Source of the DNA: Nemania diffusa
Lineage: Eukaryota > Ascomycota > Sordariomycetes > Xylariales > Xylariaceae
Reading direction: 5' to 3'
DNA length: 64,000 nucleotides
NCBI GenBank assembly: GCA_038501195.1
Contig: JBBPUQ010000003.1
Span: 6,044,501 to 6,108,500 of the forward strand
Shown here: piece after piece, positions 11,005-22,166 of the stretch
Numbering within the stretch: position 1 is the stretch's first letter
Layout of the letters: each line of letters starts with the position of its first letter
The notes under the pieces: model-generated
Seen by the model: only the letters and a program-made list of their open reading frames with translations
Databases searched by the model: none
What the model was told of the DNA's origin: nothing
Position numbers and translations under genes: made by a program

Positions 11005-14000
11005 ATGGCAACTACTAATTCGACAACGACCGAGGTGAAGCCCAAAAGTATCGAATTTCTCTGGCGCGAAGCTCGCGTTATTTTTCTGGCAGAGCTGTCA
11101 ACTCGGAAACAACAAAAAGAGGCTTTGCATGATACGACGGCAACGCTCGACAACACAATCGCGTACCTAAAGACAGCGCAAGAGCGCGCGTCAAAGGCCT
11201 TCGGCGATAAGTTCAAGGGTACCCGCATCGAGTTCAACCTGGGCCGTGCGCTGAAACGATTAGACCTGATACTGTCCCTTGGCGACAATGCAATGAAGTT
11301 CGCGCCCGAGACGGCGAGTTACGTCTGGGCTGCTTTCCGTATGGTGCTAAGCGGCGTGACAGAGAACCTCGAGACGTGCGAGTTTATCGCCACCTCCATG
11401 GATCAAATGACGGACACCGTCTTCATCTGCCAAGTGTACGCCCGACGCCAGATGAAACACCTACCGGTATCTACTACCGAATCACAGATGCTAGCCGACA
11501 AGGTCCTAGAAAAGATCCCCGCGGTGCTGGCCCTCGTATTGAAATTTGCGTATGAGACGCGGAGGTTACTAATGGACAAGGGCAAGATCCGTGCGTCTCA
11601 CCTTGCCTGTCGTGTTGCGTTCTATTCCGCAGTTGTCTGACGTAGCTTGGCTCCCGTTATCTAACCGATCACATCAGGGCGGATAATGTCTATCATGTTG
11701 GGGAGCTCGCAAGAGTTGAAAGATATTGTTAGTGATGCTCGGTCGAGGTGTGACGCCTTACATCGGATTGTTGATAGTGCCTTCCGAGAAGCTGCCCAAG
11801 ATGTTTTGGAGGCCATCCACATGGACACGCATGCTATTTTAGACATGTTACAAGAATCAAATGAGCAACTATTCCGGGCCGTGCGGGATGTTACGGCCAA
11901 GACTGAGGATATAGCGCCAGCGATTAAGGCTGTCCAGAATGAACAGGAGAGAGAACGGGAGTTAGAAGAGCTTAAGAGAGACTGGGAGCAACAGATATCC
12001 TGGCTGCGCTCCGGGCGCCCAGCCGAGATGCAGCAGTTGGAGGAGATGTTGCGGGATAACCTCCAGTCGCGCCACGCTGGAACTTGTAAGTGGATCTTCG
12101 GCCACGATGATTTCACAAGCTGGCTCGAGCCTACGCCCGCTACGGAAGCAGTAGGCCGAAGTGCTCCCAAACGTCTTCTCCACGTTGTCGGCGAGGCAGG
12201 ATTTGGAAAGTCTGTTCTCATGTCCTCTATAATCGAGTGGCTTAGGACTCGCGAAGTGCCAAAATTGCCAGACGGCACGGTACGGCAGCAGGCGGTAGTT
12301 CTGATGTTTTTCTGCAAAACGGGTAATGACACTCTACAAACGGGAAATCGGATCATGCTCAGCCTGCTACTGCAGCTGTTCGAATGGGCAGATGTTAAAG
12401 ATGTCGCCGGGGGCAGTAGCAAGACGGACGACAAGGCTAAGGAAAAGGAGTGGATGGATTGTAAACGTGCCTGTATTGACCTAGTCATGGGGGCACGAAA
12501 TGAGTCTAAAGACGGCAACACAATCACCTTCCAAGAGTTTCAAGTCAAATCGGGCATGGCGCCACTCATGTGCAGCCTAGCCCGTAGGCTTAGCGGTGGT
12601 TCGAGCGTGGAAACCGGTGTACGACGGCCCGTCTACATCGTCCTCGACGCTTTGGATGAGTGTGCCGACCGCGGAAATGGCTTTCTCGAAGCGCTTGTTC
12701 TGCTAGCCGAAACGGCCGGTGTGCAAGTGCGTATCATCGTGTCTTCACGACGAAATGGGGATATCCACGCTGCTTTCAAAGACTATGACCCCCCTCAAAT
12801 TGAAGTCACGCAGACAACTACGGCGAAAGACGTAAAAGCGTACATTAAGGCGTCGCTAGCCAAAGTTCGGCGTTTTACAGCACAGGAACGCAAGGCGGCC
12901 ATGGTAACCATTGCCAAAAAGGCCGACGGCATGTTTCGTTGTAAGTGATTGAATCTAGAAATTTACTCACTTATATCAGCCGCTCGAGAGCTCTGACATG
13001 TCTCAAGATGCGAATCTCGCGATTGAAAGCTTGAGTAAGACAGCCGCTTTGAACATCCGGGCGGAACAAGTAATCAAAGATCTGCCAACCGGTCTGAGTG
13101 GGTTATACAGTCAGCAGCTCCAAGCATTAGATGATCAAACCCGGCAACTTCTTCTTGTAGCGTTACGATGGGTTATGTGCGGAGAAGGAAAGATCGATTC
13201 CACGCTGGTGGCGGATGAGCTCGAGAACACGTACTTTTTGGCTGACGAGAGGGAAAGTAAGAGGAAAGTCGAAGAAGTCGAAGATGATATCGTGGATTCT
13301 ATGTCCGAAGAGGACGATGACGACAGTAGTGATAGCGACGAAGAGGATGTCGACCCTCAACACCCTTCCCCAGACCATTATGGGCCGGAAGACGACGAGC
13401 GTGACGCGATTCTTCGTCTCAAAGCAGCGGATCGCAACTTTCTCAATTTTGACGAGGAAAATAATATGGCGCTTCAACATAAATCTGTGCGAGATTACAT
13501 AGAGTACCAAAAGTCACTACCAGGTGACGAGGAAAAGCTGTGCAGGCGGTGTCTTGAACGTTATGGTGTTAATTCGGCCCTTGAAGCGGGAAGTAAACAC
13601 GGGCATCTTGAAATGGCCCTGTACTGCGTCCGAATGCTCAACAGCGAAGCCTTTCGAGGTAAATTCTTAGTGAAACCTGATTCAGACGACGAATGGGTCA
13701 CGCTATCTGGTGCGCGACAGAGCGTGGATCACCAGGCAGACGAAGAAGAAACTATGGAAGAGAGCATCGAAGAAGCGAACGAGAGCGAGGACACTAGTAG
13801 AACAGAGGTAGTTCCTGACACTCATGGACACCCGCCCGTGACACCGATAGCAGATCACAGCGACGATGGTGAAACTGAGACCAAAACAACCGACCCCGAG
13901 CACACTCTAGTAACAAGAGGCGGCAGGACGGGGAGAACAGGCGGCGGCTCGGAGATGCTGTATTTTTTAAGGACGCTGGTACATCGCCATCCAAGCGAAG

Positions 14001-16757
14001 GCGGGGATTCTGAAAGTGGTAGATCAGTTTCCAAAGCTACGAATGCTACCTTGGAGCGGCCAACGGCAAACGTCGCCGGCCAAACTACCGAGTCCGATGC
14101 TCAGAAACGGTATGAAATGACGCATTGGCATTACCACGTGCGAGAGGCTGAACGGCACTGGGCCGCGCACGAGCGAAATTCAGACAAGTGGAAGATGCTC
14201 TATGAGCAAATCGATAAGCTGTTCGCTGATGATGGCGTTCTGCAGACCTGGCAGCGGCTCGTGGTACCACAACACGCTTCTCAGTCTCTGGATACCCTCG
14301 AGCCGCATATCCACATAGCCGCCCGGTTCGGCATCATGCGCTTCCTTCGCCGCGCTGTTGAGGAGATGAGCGGCGACGTAAATTTACGTAACGAGAACGA
14401 CTCGACATTGCTGCACCTTGCCTGTCTCGGCACAGGCGGATTTCTAGGCATCGAGCTGCTGGTTGAGCATGGCGCTGATATTAATGCACGCGAATCGGAG
14501 ACCGTTGGAGGCGGCACTCCTCTCCATAACCTTGTCCGGTGTAACGGCCCGCCTCACTTGGTCCGTTATCTGATGGCACACGGAGCCGACCCAACGCTAC
14601 CAACGATAGACAAAGATGGAACTACGGTCCTCCACATGGCCGTGCTTGCACGCAACCTTGAAATCGTAGAAGCCCTCCTTGAATACGAGCCACCGGGGGA
14701 AGAAGGTAAGGAAAGAGTTGACGTCAATGCGCCCGATAACACCGGCGAGACAGCACTACACAGACTCTTTGCATGGCCAGCTGCGCCGGAGAAGCTGCTA
14801 CGGCTCCTGCTCGATCGTGGTGCCGACGTTAACGCACAGGACAGGGATAGCCAGGCGCCGCTCTATGAGGCTACGTTGACGGGCAATCTGGCAGCAACGC
14901 GTGTCTTGCTGGAAAAGGGCGCCGATGTGGACGACCTGGAGAACATCTTTGGCCGCACGGCATTGCATGAGGCTGTTGACACGAAGAATGCTGACATCGT
15001 CCAGGTGCTTCTGGAAGCAGGCGCTGACCCGCTAGTACAAGACAAGGGGCTGCGCAATGCTATTAGCATCGCCGTATATCGAAAGGACGCCACGATCTTG
15101 AAACTTGTCTTGGATACTGTGATAACTAGGGTTCAGCGAGCCTCTTTTAGCTTAAGTGCCGTCGAAGCCGCTGCCGCCGGCCTCGCTAGTCCCGACATGC
15201 GCGGGGACACGCCACTGCACATTGCCGCCTCACACGGGCATGCTACAATTGTTAACATGCTACTCAAAGCCTCCATAGATCTCGGAAATGCTGGTACTGC
15301 TGCACTTGCCACAGCTACAAATCGACACGGCAATACTCCGCTACATTCGGCTGCTGGGCGTGGATATGTTGACACGGTCGCCATCTTATTGCAGCACGGC
15401 GCAGATGTGCATGCCCGCAATGTCCAAGGCGCCTCAGCCTTAGATTTAGCTATCCGATTTTGGCGTACCCGGGGTGTGATGGACAGCCATGGTGGCGGGT
15501 CATCCGGTGACGGGTGCCAGAACAACTCTGGCACAATCAATCTACTCTTCAAAAGCAAGGCGGCGTTGAGTGACCTGGACCTGTGCCGTGATCTTTTCGA
15601 TGTAGCTATCGAGAGCGCATCGGTCGACATTTGTGTCAAGATACTGGAAGAGCATCAAGACTCCCACAACATTGCGAGCCGAGAAGATCGCCACGCATGG
15701 ACTCCTCTCATGGTAGCATGCCAGACCCGACAGGCAGATATTGCTGCCCTACTCAAGCCCTATGATGCCCAAGGATTGCTAGAGAAGCTAGACTTCCAAA
15801 CTAGCTATGTGGCTGGCATGCCGCCGACCCGATGGAACGTTGACCTAGATGACAAGATCGCACGACTTAGTATATCTGAGGACGGGTTAGAGGTCTCTCG
15901 CGTTGATACATGTATGATTCTCTTCCAGCAACGCTCTATCATGATTACCCATAGTACATGTTACATTTCTATCTGGGCAGGTCCTAACTTACGATGGTAG
16001 ATGGTTTGACACGAAGGCTCGTGCGAGCTGATCACCCGATTCCATTCAACCTACCTCTTTTTTATTTTGAGATAACGGTCATAGAAACTGCTTTCGCGAA
16101 ATGGTATGTAAAGGAGCATGGGGCCCACGTTTCTTTATTTTTCTCATCTTGGCTCGGTATTGGGAATCTCTTTTGACTATTGAGGGCTGCCTAAAACTAA
16201 TAGAGACCTAGCCACTTGAGCATCGGCATAGCTTCACGTTATACCACTATCGATATTCATCCAGGCTGGTCAACTGGGAGGGGTCCTTCGTTTGGCTATC
16301 ATGCTGATGATGGTGGTATTTTCATGTACATTGACGATGACGACACATCTAAGGAGACTCGTCTTGGCGGGCCGACATATAACGCAGCCGATACCGTTGG
16401 GTGTGGCCTCGACAGTGTAAAAGGAACTATATTCTTTACACACAATGGCATCTTGCTAGGTGAGTGACAACGTTCTCAGGGAAACCAATTCAAAGGTGCT
16501 TTTCAATACCTCGCCTGGGCTAAACATTGACTCTATTATGAACAGGTGACGCCCCTCATAGGCTGCAAGGGGGCCGTTTCTTCCCCGCCGTGGGTATGGG
16601 TGATGAGTCGATCTGTGTGCGGGCCAACTTCGGCGTGGACTCACAGCTGCCTTTCGAGTATGACCCGCATACGTATGGCATGGAAACATCTCCCCCTAAT
16701 GGACTCAGCAAGGAGAATTATCAGACGAATCAAAATAGCTCCTGTGTGATAATGTAA
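11005..16757 (+). CDS. NLR-like STAND protein: helical N-term, NACHT, ankyrin, SPRY, CaaX
   Basis: I join six exons: 11005-11590, 11678-12940, 13008-15911, 16001-16103, 16212-16459 and 16546-16757. All phases agree and give 1,771 residues. Residues ~1-350 are helical and resemble the fungal N-terminal domains (DUF7708/Goodbye type) that precede NACHT. NACHT follows, with Walker A GEAGFGKS (~366) and Walker B VLDALDEC (~518). Next are a winged-helix-like part with KSVRDYI, acidic stretches (~716-734 and ~860-890), about nine ankyrin repeats (~1,044-1,434) and a SPRY domain (~1,565-1,738) with VRADHPIP, GYHADDG and VRANFG. The protein ends in CVIM, a canonical CaaX prenylation box. Fungal NLRs act in heterokaryon incompatibility or innate recognition; the ligand is unknown. 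The intron at 15,912-16,000 (GTATGA donor, CTAAC branch site, TAG acceptor) is needed to keep SPRY in frame. The start is the first ATG with a plausible context. Confidence 0.88.
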
Positions 16758-17014
16758 AAAGCTCATCACGATTCATGATCGAGGTAGGCGACTACGTCAT
16801 GGTGTAGCACTTAAAGTATCTAGGGTTTTATCTTGCTGGCGCGCCGTTTAAGGGTTGTAGCGAAGCTGACTTTTTGCCTTGTAGAAAGTTTCGAAAATGT
16901 TGTGCACCGCCGATTTTCCGACACCCGATAATAACAACAGGTTGTGCATTATTATGCTTGTTAGTTAATATTGTATTTGCTTGTATCCCTAGTCAAATCT
17001 CGATGAAAACATGA
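16758..17014. other. Short gap 3' of the NLR-like gene
   Basis: It carries the presumed 3' untranslated region of the NLR-like gene, which ends opposite the tail of a PKS scrap on the other strand. No gene or clear terminator seen. Confidence 0.4.
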
Positions 17015-18230
17015 CTAAACTGTTTTTTGAATGAAACCAATAGCCTGTGCCCAGCGTATTTGGCTTTCGAGGCTATGTCGCCAATAGCGGGAGCCGAAGT
17101 CTGATGACTTGACACCTACGGCTATTGATGAAATGAAAGTCGCGCTATGTTGTGATCGGAAAGACGGGCCCAAGAATGGAAGCACTTTATTACGCAGAGC
17201 TTCATATTTGTGACCGACCCTCAGCGTGTGACGAGAATGATAAGCCTGGCCAACAGTCTTCAATTTCCTCGCAAGTACTCCTTTTTAAATGAGAATAGGT
17301 AGAACGCTCTCGAAACCGTTATTGTCTCCAGAAATCGTTTCTCTTTCCGGAGGGTTGACACAGGCGACTCTAAGCTGCTTTTCGAGTCCGTTTGCGATGA
17401 TGCCTTTTCAGCATTTAGCTCGGATAGTCCTACGGCCATCATAGAACCCTGTGGTTTCGTAGAACCGCCAGAGGGTGCCTTGGAAACAATGAGCCCAGGA
17501 TAGTAAGCTATAATGATGGCCTCCGTGGCGGAAAGGTAACCAGCAGCAAAGGCTGCCGCAATCTCCCCGGAACAGTGACCAATGGTGACCGTGGGGACAA
17601 TATCCCGAGTGACAAGAAGCCGAATAAGAGCTCCCTGGATTGCAGTACAGAAGGCCTGCTATCTTTCTGGTTGATGAATTAATGCCGCATCTATTCTACC
17701 CATCATACCGTCCCGTAATGACCACGAGGGAGCGTGGGGGAGCCTTTTTAGTGTCATATCCATTTCATTTATAGCCTTCCGGAAGATGGGAAACTCTTCG
17801 AAATGTTCACGACCCACTCCGGACTGCTGAGAGCCCTGCCCCGTAAAGACGAGGGCGTAGGGTAAATTGTGGTTGTTTCCAGGAACCGGATGTAACAAAA
17901 TCGTCCGAACTGAATATTTGTCGGATATAGGTCGTTCGAGGAGCGATGAAGAAACCCCTTGTAGCAAAGTGGGTGCGTCTAGAGCCTAAAGTGTAGGGAA
18001 GATCTAATAGGTCAATATCCCCAAAGTCGAAGTTGGCGAAGTCCGCAATTCGCTGCTGACAAAGGTATAATGATTTATTGGTTCTGGTAAACACAGTGTA
18101 ATTTGCTATTGGCTGCATGTGTGCCCCAACCTCACGCCGCACAGGATTTGCCTGCACCTGGGCACTGAGCAGGTAGGTAACATTAAGTTGAGTCTTACCA
18201 TCCTTAACCATAACTAGCCGCCCACTACTG
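17015..18230 (-). pseudogene. Second PKS remnant: KS-AT linker and AT domain scrap
   Basis: On the minus strand, ~18,200-17,940 reads as a KS-AT linker (LLDLPYTLGSRRTHF). After a frame change, an AT domain begins at about 17,870 with VFTGQGSQQSGVG, continues through GHCSGEIAAAFAAG (~17,580), and after another frame change reaches GQAYHSRH (~17,245) and an RYWRHSLESQIRWAQAI motif (~17,060). Neither the KS core nor anything beyond AT is present. The nucleophile position of the usual GHSxG reads Cys (GHCSG). The sequence is clearly different from the AT at 8,870-7,850, so it comes from another PKS gene and is not a copy of that fragment. Several frameshifts and at least one stop make it non-functional. 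Confidence 0.85.
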
Positions 18231-18522
18231 CTTATTCTTCCCTCTAAGCATGTAATGCATAATAAGCTGTATTGTTGATAATTAAGATGAATCAATACGC
18301 TTTCATTGGTAACTGTTAGCCTGCTTACCTTGATCTTACGGCACAGTGGTTCTGAGCAAATTTCGCTTGCCTCTATGTGCCTTGTAGTTAGAAATACAAA
18401 ACCTTGTTTTGCTTTGGGAAAGGCGTTGGAAAAACTAGTCGAGTTATTTTCTCTGAGTAACTAAAAAGAACTATGTATTGGCCTTGGACTCAAACCTTTC
18501 CCGTTTAGCTAAAATTAGTCTA
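18231..18522. other. Gap between PKS scrap and acyltransferase
   Basis: No gene seen. It separates the upstream edge of the PKS scrap from the stop codon of the acyltransferase, both transcribed leftwards. Nothing recognisable as a mobile element edge was found. Confidence 0.4.
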
Positions 18523-19854
18523 CTATGCTAGCAATTCTTGCGTGAGAATCGATTGTACCTCTTCCAGGTATTTGTGGATATCCTCTACTTTCTCAAACCC
18601 ATCGTTGAAACTATACACTAGTCTCAATCGGTCATTAAAGGTATAGAAGAAGAACATACTCATGCCCATAACGACATCGACGCCGACTTTGAGATCCGTA
18701 ACCTTAATTCTGCTACCGTACTCTCGTTGTAAGTACCGCTCAGCGATGCCCAGGCTGCTTACTAGGGCGTCCTTTGGTATCGAACTAGCAAGGAACTCTG
18801 GTGTCTGGACAGCTCCACATAACACCCGTGTGAAATGGCCCTTCAACTCGAGCGCCCCTGGGTTGCATTTGAAAGAGGATTGATAGTATTTGTGTAAAGA
18901 GGTACTAATATCCCGAAATGAGGCAGGGAGGCCAGTTTTGTAGGGCAGGGGGGAATAGTACACCGACACTGCGTATTTGCTCGAGTTGTATGGCTCCGGA
19001 AGGTAGGGACGGAGGTTGAACTGGGTGGCTGTCACGTATTCCGACAGCTTAGAGTTGGGGTCGGCGTGCTTCGCAATGGCTTTAATGTAAGCGGTATGGA
19101 CAGCAGCAGACACACTAACGCCTTTACCCTTGCATGCCGTGACTAGCGCATTCGTAATATCCTCCGGGAACACGAGTTCGGTGTTGTGGCATCTGCCGGA
19201 AGGGGCCGTACCTAGCTGCGACACAGGCCCGATGCCAGGAATACTACCGGCCCAGCTTATGAAAAGTGCCGTCGCTTTGTCATGCAGCTCCTGTGTCGGC
19301 TGCTCAGGGTAGCCGAGCAATTTCTCCATGGTAGGGGCAAGGCGAGCGGGCTCATCGCCAAACTTGATATCATTGGCTGGCGACCTCAGTCCTTTCAGGT
19401 AGGTGTCCCAGAATAGGAGAATGCCAGTACCATCAAGTGTGTGATGATGCCCACGGAGCACAACTTCCAAGGAATTTGGCAGATAGTAAAGCGTAGCCTG
19501 CTTGATAGGCTCCACGGACGAGTAGAGTTCCTCAGCGTTCGATGCTCGAGAAATAATGAATGTGGACGTTAGCCATTCTCCCAGCGCTTTCGCATCCGGG
19601 ACTTGATACACCTTCTTCATTCCCTCGACGGTGGTGGCAATCTGTGGCTGCTCGTAGCGGACCTGCGCCCAAGCATGCCTGAGGGCTGGCGCCAGATCTG
19701 ATTCCGTTGTTTCAAGTTTAATTTTAGAGAAAGTGGTATAGTGCTCCCGCCCACTGCATAGGCTGGCGGAGATACCTGCCATGACAACAAAGTAGCCCTC
19801 AAGGCCGTCCACTGGACGTTCCCACCGTGAGTCTGACACCTTTTCCCACGACAT
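18523..19854 (-). CDS. Condensation-domain-like acyltransferase (HHxxxDG)
   Basis: A single open frame of 443 codons from ATG 19,854; an open frame without ATG extends further upstream to 20,043. The hallmark is HHTLDGTG (residues ~183-190), the HHxxxDG active site of CoA-dependent acyltransferases of the condensation/BAHD-like fold. The first His is the general base and the Asp is structural. Length and layout recall fungal O-acyltransferases of secondary-metabolite clusters, such as the trichothecene 15-O-acetyltransferase type, which esterify a hydroxyl of the product using acyl-CoA. It lies between the PKS remnants and the PhyH-like gene, consistent with a tailoring role in a former cluster. 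No frameshift or stop is seen, so it may still be expressed. Substrate unknown. Confidence 0.82.
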   Translation of the reverse strand: MSWEKVSDSRWERPVDGLEGYFVVMAGISASLCSGREHYTTFSKIKLETTESDLAPALRHAWAQVRYEQPQIATTVEGMKKVYQVPDAKALGEWLTSTFIISRASNAEELYSSVEPIKQATLYYLPNSLEVVLRGHHHTLDGTGILLFWDTYLKGLRSPANDIKFGDEPARLAPTMEKLLGYPEQPTQELHDKATALFISWAGSIPGIGPVSQLGTAPSGRCHNTELVFPEDITNALVTACKGKGVSVSAAVHTAYIKAIAKHADPNSKLSEYVTATQFNLRPYLPEPYNSSKYAVSVYYSPLPYKTGLPASFRDISTSLHKYYQSSFKCNPGALELKGHFTRVLCGAVQTPEFLASSIPKDALVSSLGIAERYLQREYGSRIKVTDLKVGVDVVMGMSMFFFYTFNDRLRLVYSFNDGFEKVEDIHKYLEEVQSILTQELLA

Positions 19855-21927
19855 TGTAACGTTTGGGATCAGTTCTGGGATAAGCTCTGTAGCGACTGAG
19901 AATTGGAAGGAGGGATTGTGAGTGTGCCGGAGGAGGGAAATTTGAAGATGATCTAAATAAAAATAAAAGGAAGAAACTCTGGCTTGGGCAAGTAGATGGC
20001 AAGGGCAGTTGGAACGCGCTACGGGGATCAGTAAGACCAACAACTTCTCAGGTAGGCGGCGTAGCCTGCATGCGATGTGGCACTGCCAACAATAGTGCTG
20101 TATCCGGCTGCTCCGGAAATAGGATCCCAGATTTTAGAAATTATAAGCAATTGTTAGAGATGATAAGAGAAACCCGGCATAGTTCCTGGAGAGGCTGACA
20201 TGGTTAGTGAAAATAAAAATACTTGATGTAAAAAGAATAATAAAAGATCCTTAATAACTAAACAGGTAAGTAAATGATAAATTATAAAAATAATTAAAAT
20301 GGTAAATGTACGTTTTATTTTAATATTTTATTTATATTATCTTTTTTTCAATTTGTTTATTAATTAATTTTAACTATATCTATAATATTTTCAATTATAT
20401 TAACATATTAACATTATTTGCCATATTTTTGTTGTTTAGATTTTGCTAAACGGTCAAATGTATTTTCCTAATGTTATTTCGTTTATTAACCTTTTCTATA
20501 TCAGGTCCCGAGATCTTGGTAATCGAGTCGTAACATCTCGTTTATATGAAACTTTGGCGGTTAGTGTTGGATTTACCACTGCGCCAAAAGATAATTACCA
20601 TGTATACCCTTGTTTTTATATTTATAGGTACCAATCCAACAGTTAGCGTGTGTTAGTTTGCATGATTACATTAAATCCTATATGCACATTCATCTTTTCT
20701 TGCCTGGTCGAAAGTGACTATGAGAGCCGCGATCCCCGAGCTGGTGGTAAAGTTTTTATGTACAGAGTTCATTGCGCCTTCCTAATAATTCTATTTATGA
20801 AAACAATTTAACTGGTTTCTCAACCCCTCCGTTGGCCGATTTCAATCTGTGTAAAAGAAAGCTGCATTTTCCCCTTAATAATTTCCAGTCTCTGTCTGTC
20901 AATATGGCGTTGCAATAAAACAGTATTGATGGTGGGACGACTTCTTGGCTCTTTTATCCTTGATGGGTTAAAGGTTTGTATTATTCACAGAAGATACTAA
21001 ACACTTCAATATCCGTGTGGCTCTAGACTAATGACTCAATAGCCTATTAAGATGACCCTACTTGGGCTTATACTAGCTTGGAGAAACATTGGGCTCGGTC
21101 TTTACTTTGCGGTCGTGGCCGGACAATAACCGCTGTACCTAATATTACAAGGCGCAAAGTTTCCCTACGATGTTATTTTCTTCTTTGATACTTCAATATT
21201 GTTGCCTAAACTATCTGCAGTTTTCTTCTATGCACGCATCTCCCCCACTAGAAATTGACGCTTCACTGTCCACCTCTGGATTATTAGAGGCCTTGTAAGC
21301 GTGTGGGTGGTGTCGGTTCTCATATCGACCATTTTCCATTGTACTCCCATTGAGAAAGCTTGGAAGCTAGCGCTGGGCGGGACATGCATTAACACCTTTG
21401 CCTTGTATAGGTAACCAGCTAAGTCGAAGACCAGTTAACTAGCTGGCACGAGGTAACCCTATTAACTAACAAATGTTTTAACGCATGCAGTTGCAAGTAT
21501 TTTAACTCGTGCGCTCTAACAAGTATTCTGACGTGGTTACTAGTAAAAGCGTAGGAGATTGTACGAGTACAGCGATCTAGCAATTGTTGTTCGTATATAT
21601 AGTGGTATAGAATAACTAACTGTTTAAAAGTTGCCGGGATGACATAATGGGTTAAAGTTACGGTTTCTTAGTATGCTTGGTTCGGTGGCTGGTGGTGTGG
21701 CTAGTAGGTTAGGTGAGTAAAGTGGTTCGGAATAAAGAGGCTTAAACACAAAAGGGTTCGTTGCAGAAATTCTAATCGCAGTCGATTCTTTTTCTCCTCA
21801 CTTTAATACCTAAAATATGCTGTCTGCTATCGCAAATGTATTACATACAACAACCAAGACATACGCTGGGCACACCATTTTCTCCTCCAAGTTATCATAA
21901 TTGTAGGCAACAGTGCCTGTGGCTTAG
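19855..21927. other. Two-kilobase gene-free stretch
   Basis: No gene can be supported. 19,855-20,110 is the upstream region of the acyltransferase. 20,200-20,440 is a small AT-only patch similar in texture to the desert on the right. 20,505-20,640 holds a possible tRNA-derived repeat (separate entry). The remainder up to 21,927 is of ordinary composition, with only short, stop-interrupted frames. Confidence 0.5.
20505..20640 (-). repeat. Possible tRNA-derived SINE-like fragment
   Basis: Read on the minus strand, TGGCGCAGTGG matches the RNA polymerase III A-box pattern. About 50 bases later GTTACGACTC resembles a B box with one inserted base. The A-box-like core TTTTGGCGCAGTGG recurs near 945-960. 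Low confidence: no target duplication or tail was identified. Confidence 0.25.
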
Positions 21928-22121
21928 TTGTGGCTGGAGTGGAAGAAGGATTGGACTATTTAGTTGGGTGGAAACTGGTCCGAGCTTTGCGCTACCAGAG
22001 TTAACCGTATAATTGCTCTCCTAAGCTACTGCTAAACCTAGACTCACATAACAACCTACAATATACCTCATTCCTCAACCCCGGAAGATTATTCCTGAAG
22101 CCAAACTACGAAACTTGACAA
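21928..22121 (+). repeat. Dispersed duplicate, copy 2
   Basis: The partner of 10,009-10,215 in the same orientation. It ends ~45 bp beyond the stop codon of the PhyH-like gene. It starts within the region equivalent to the final codons of the oxygenase fragment (GGCTGGAGTG), but no other oxygenase sequence precedes it, so only the tail and 3' flank were copied or kept. Confidence 0.85.
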
Positions 22122-22166
22122 TAATAGCTAGCATAGGAATCGCGTAGTATAATCATCTATGCTTAA

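Noticed and set aside
15893..15980. Alternative intron with donor GTCTCT and acceptor CAG at 15,980
   Set aside because: It gives an attractive VLTYDGRWF start of SPRY but breaks the frame a few codons later. The intron 15,912-16,000 has a better donor, a CTAAC branch site and the correct phase.
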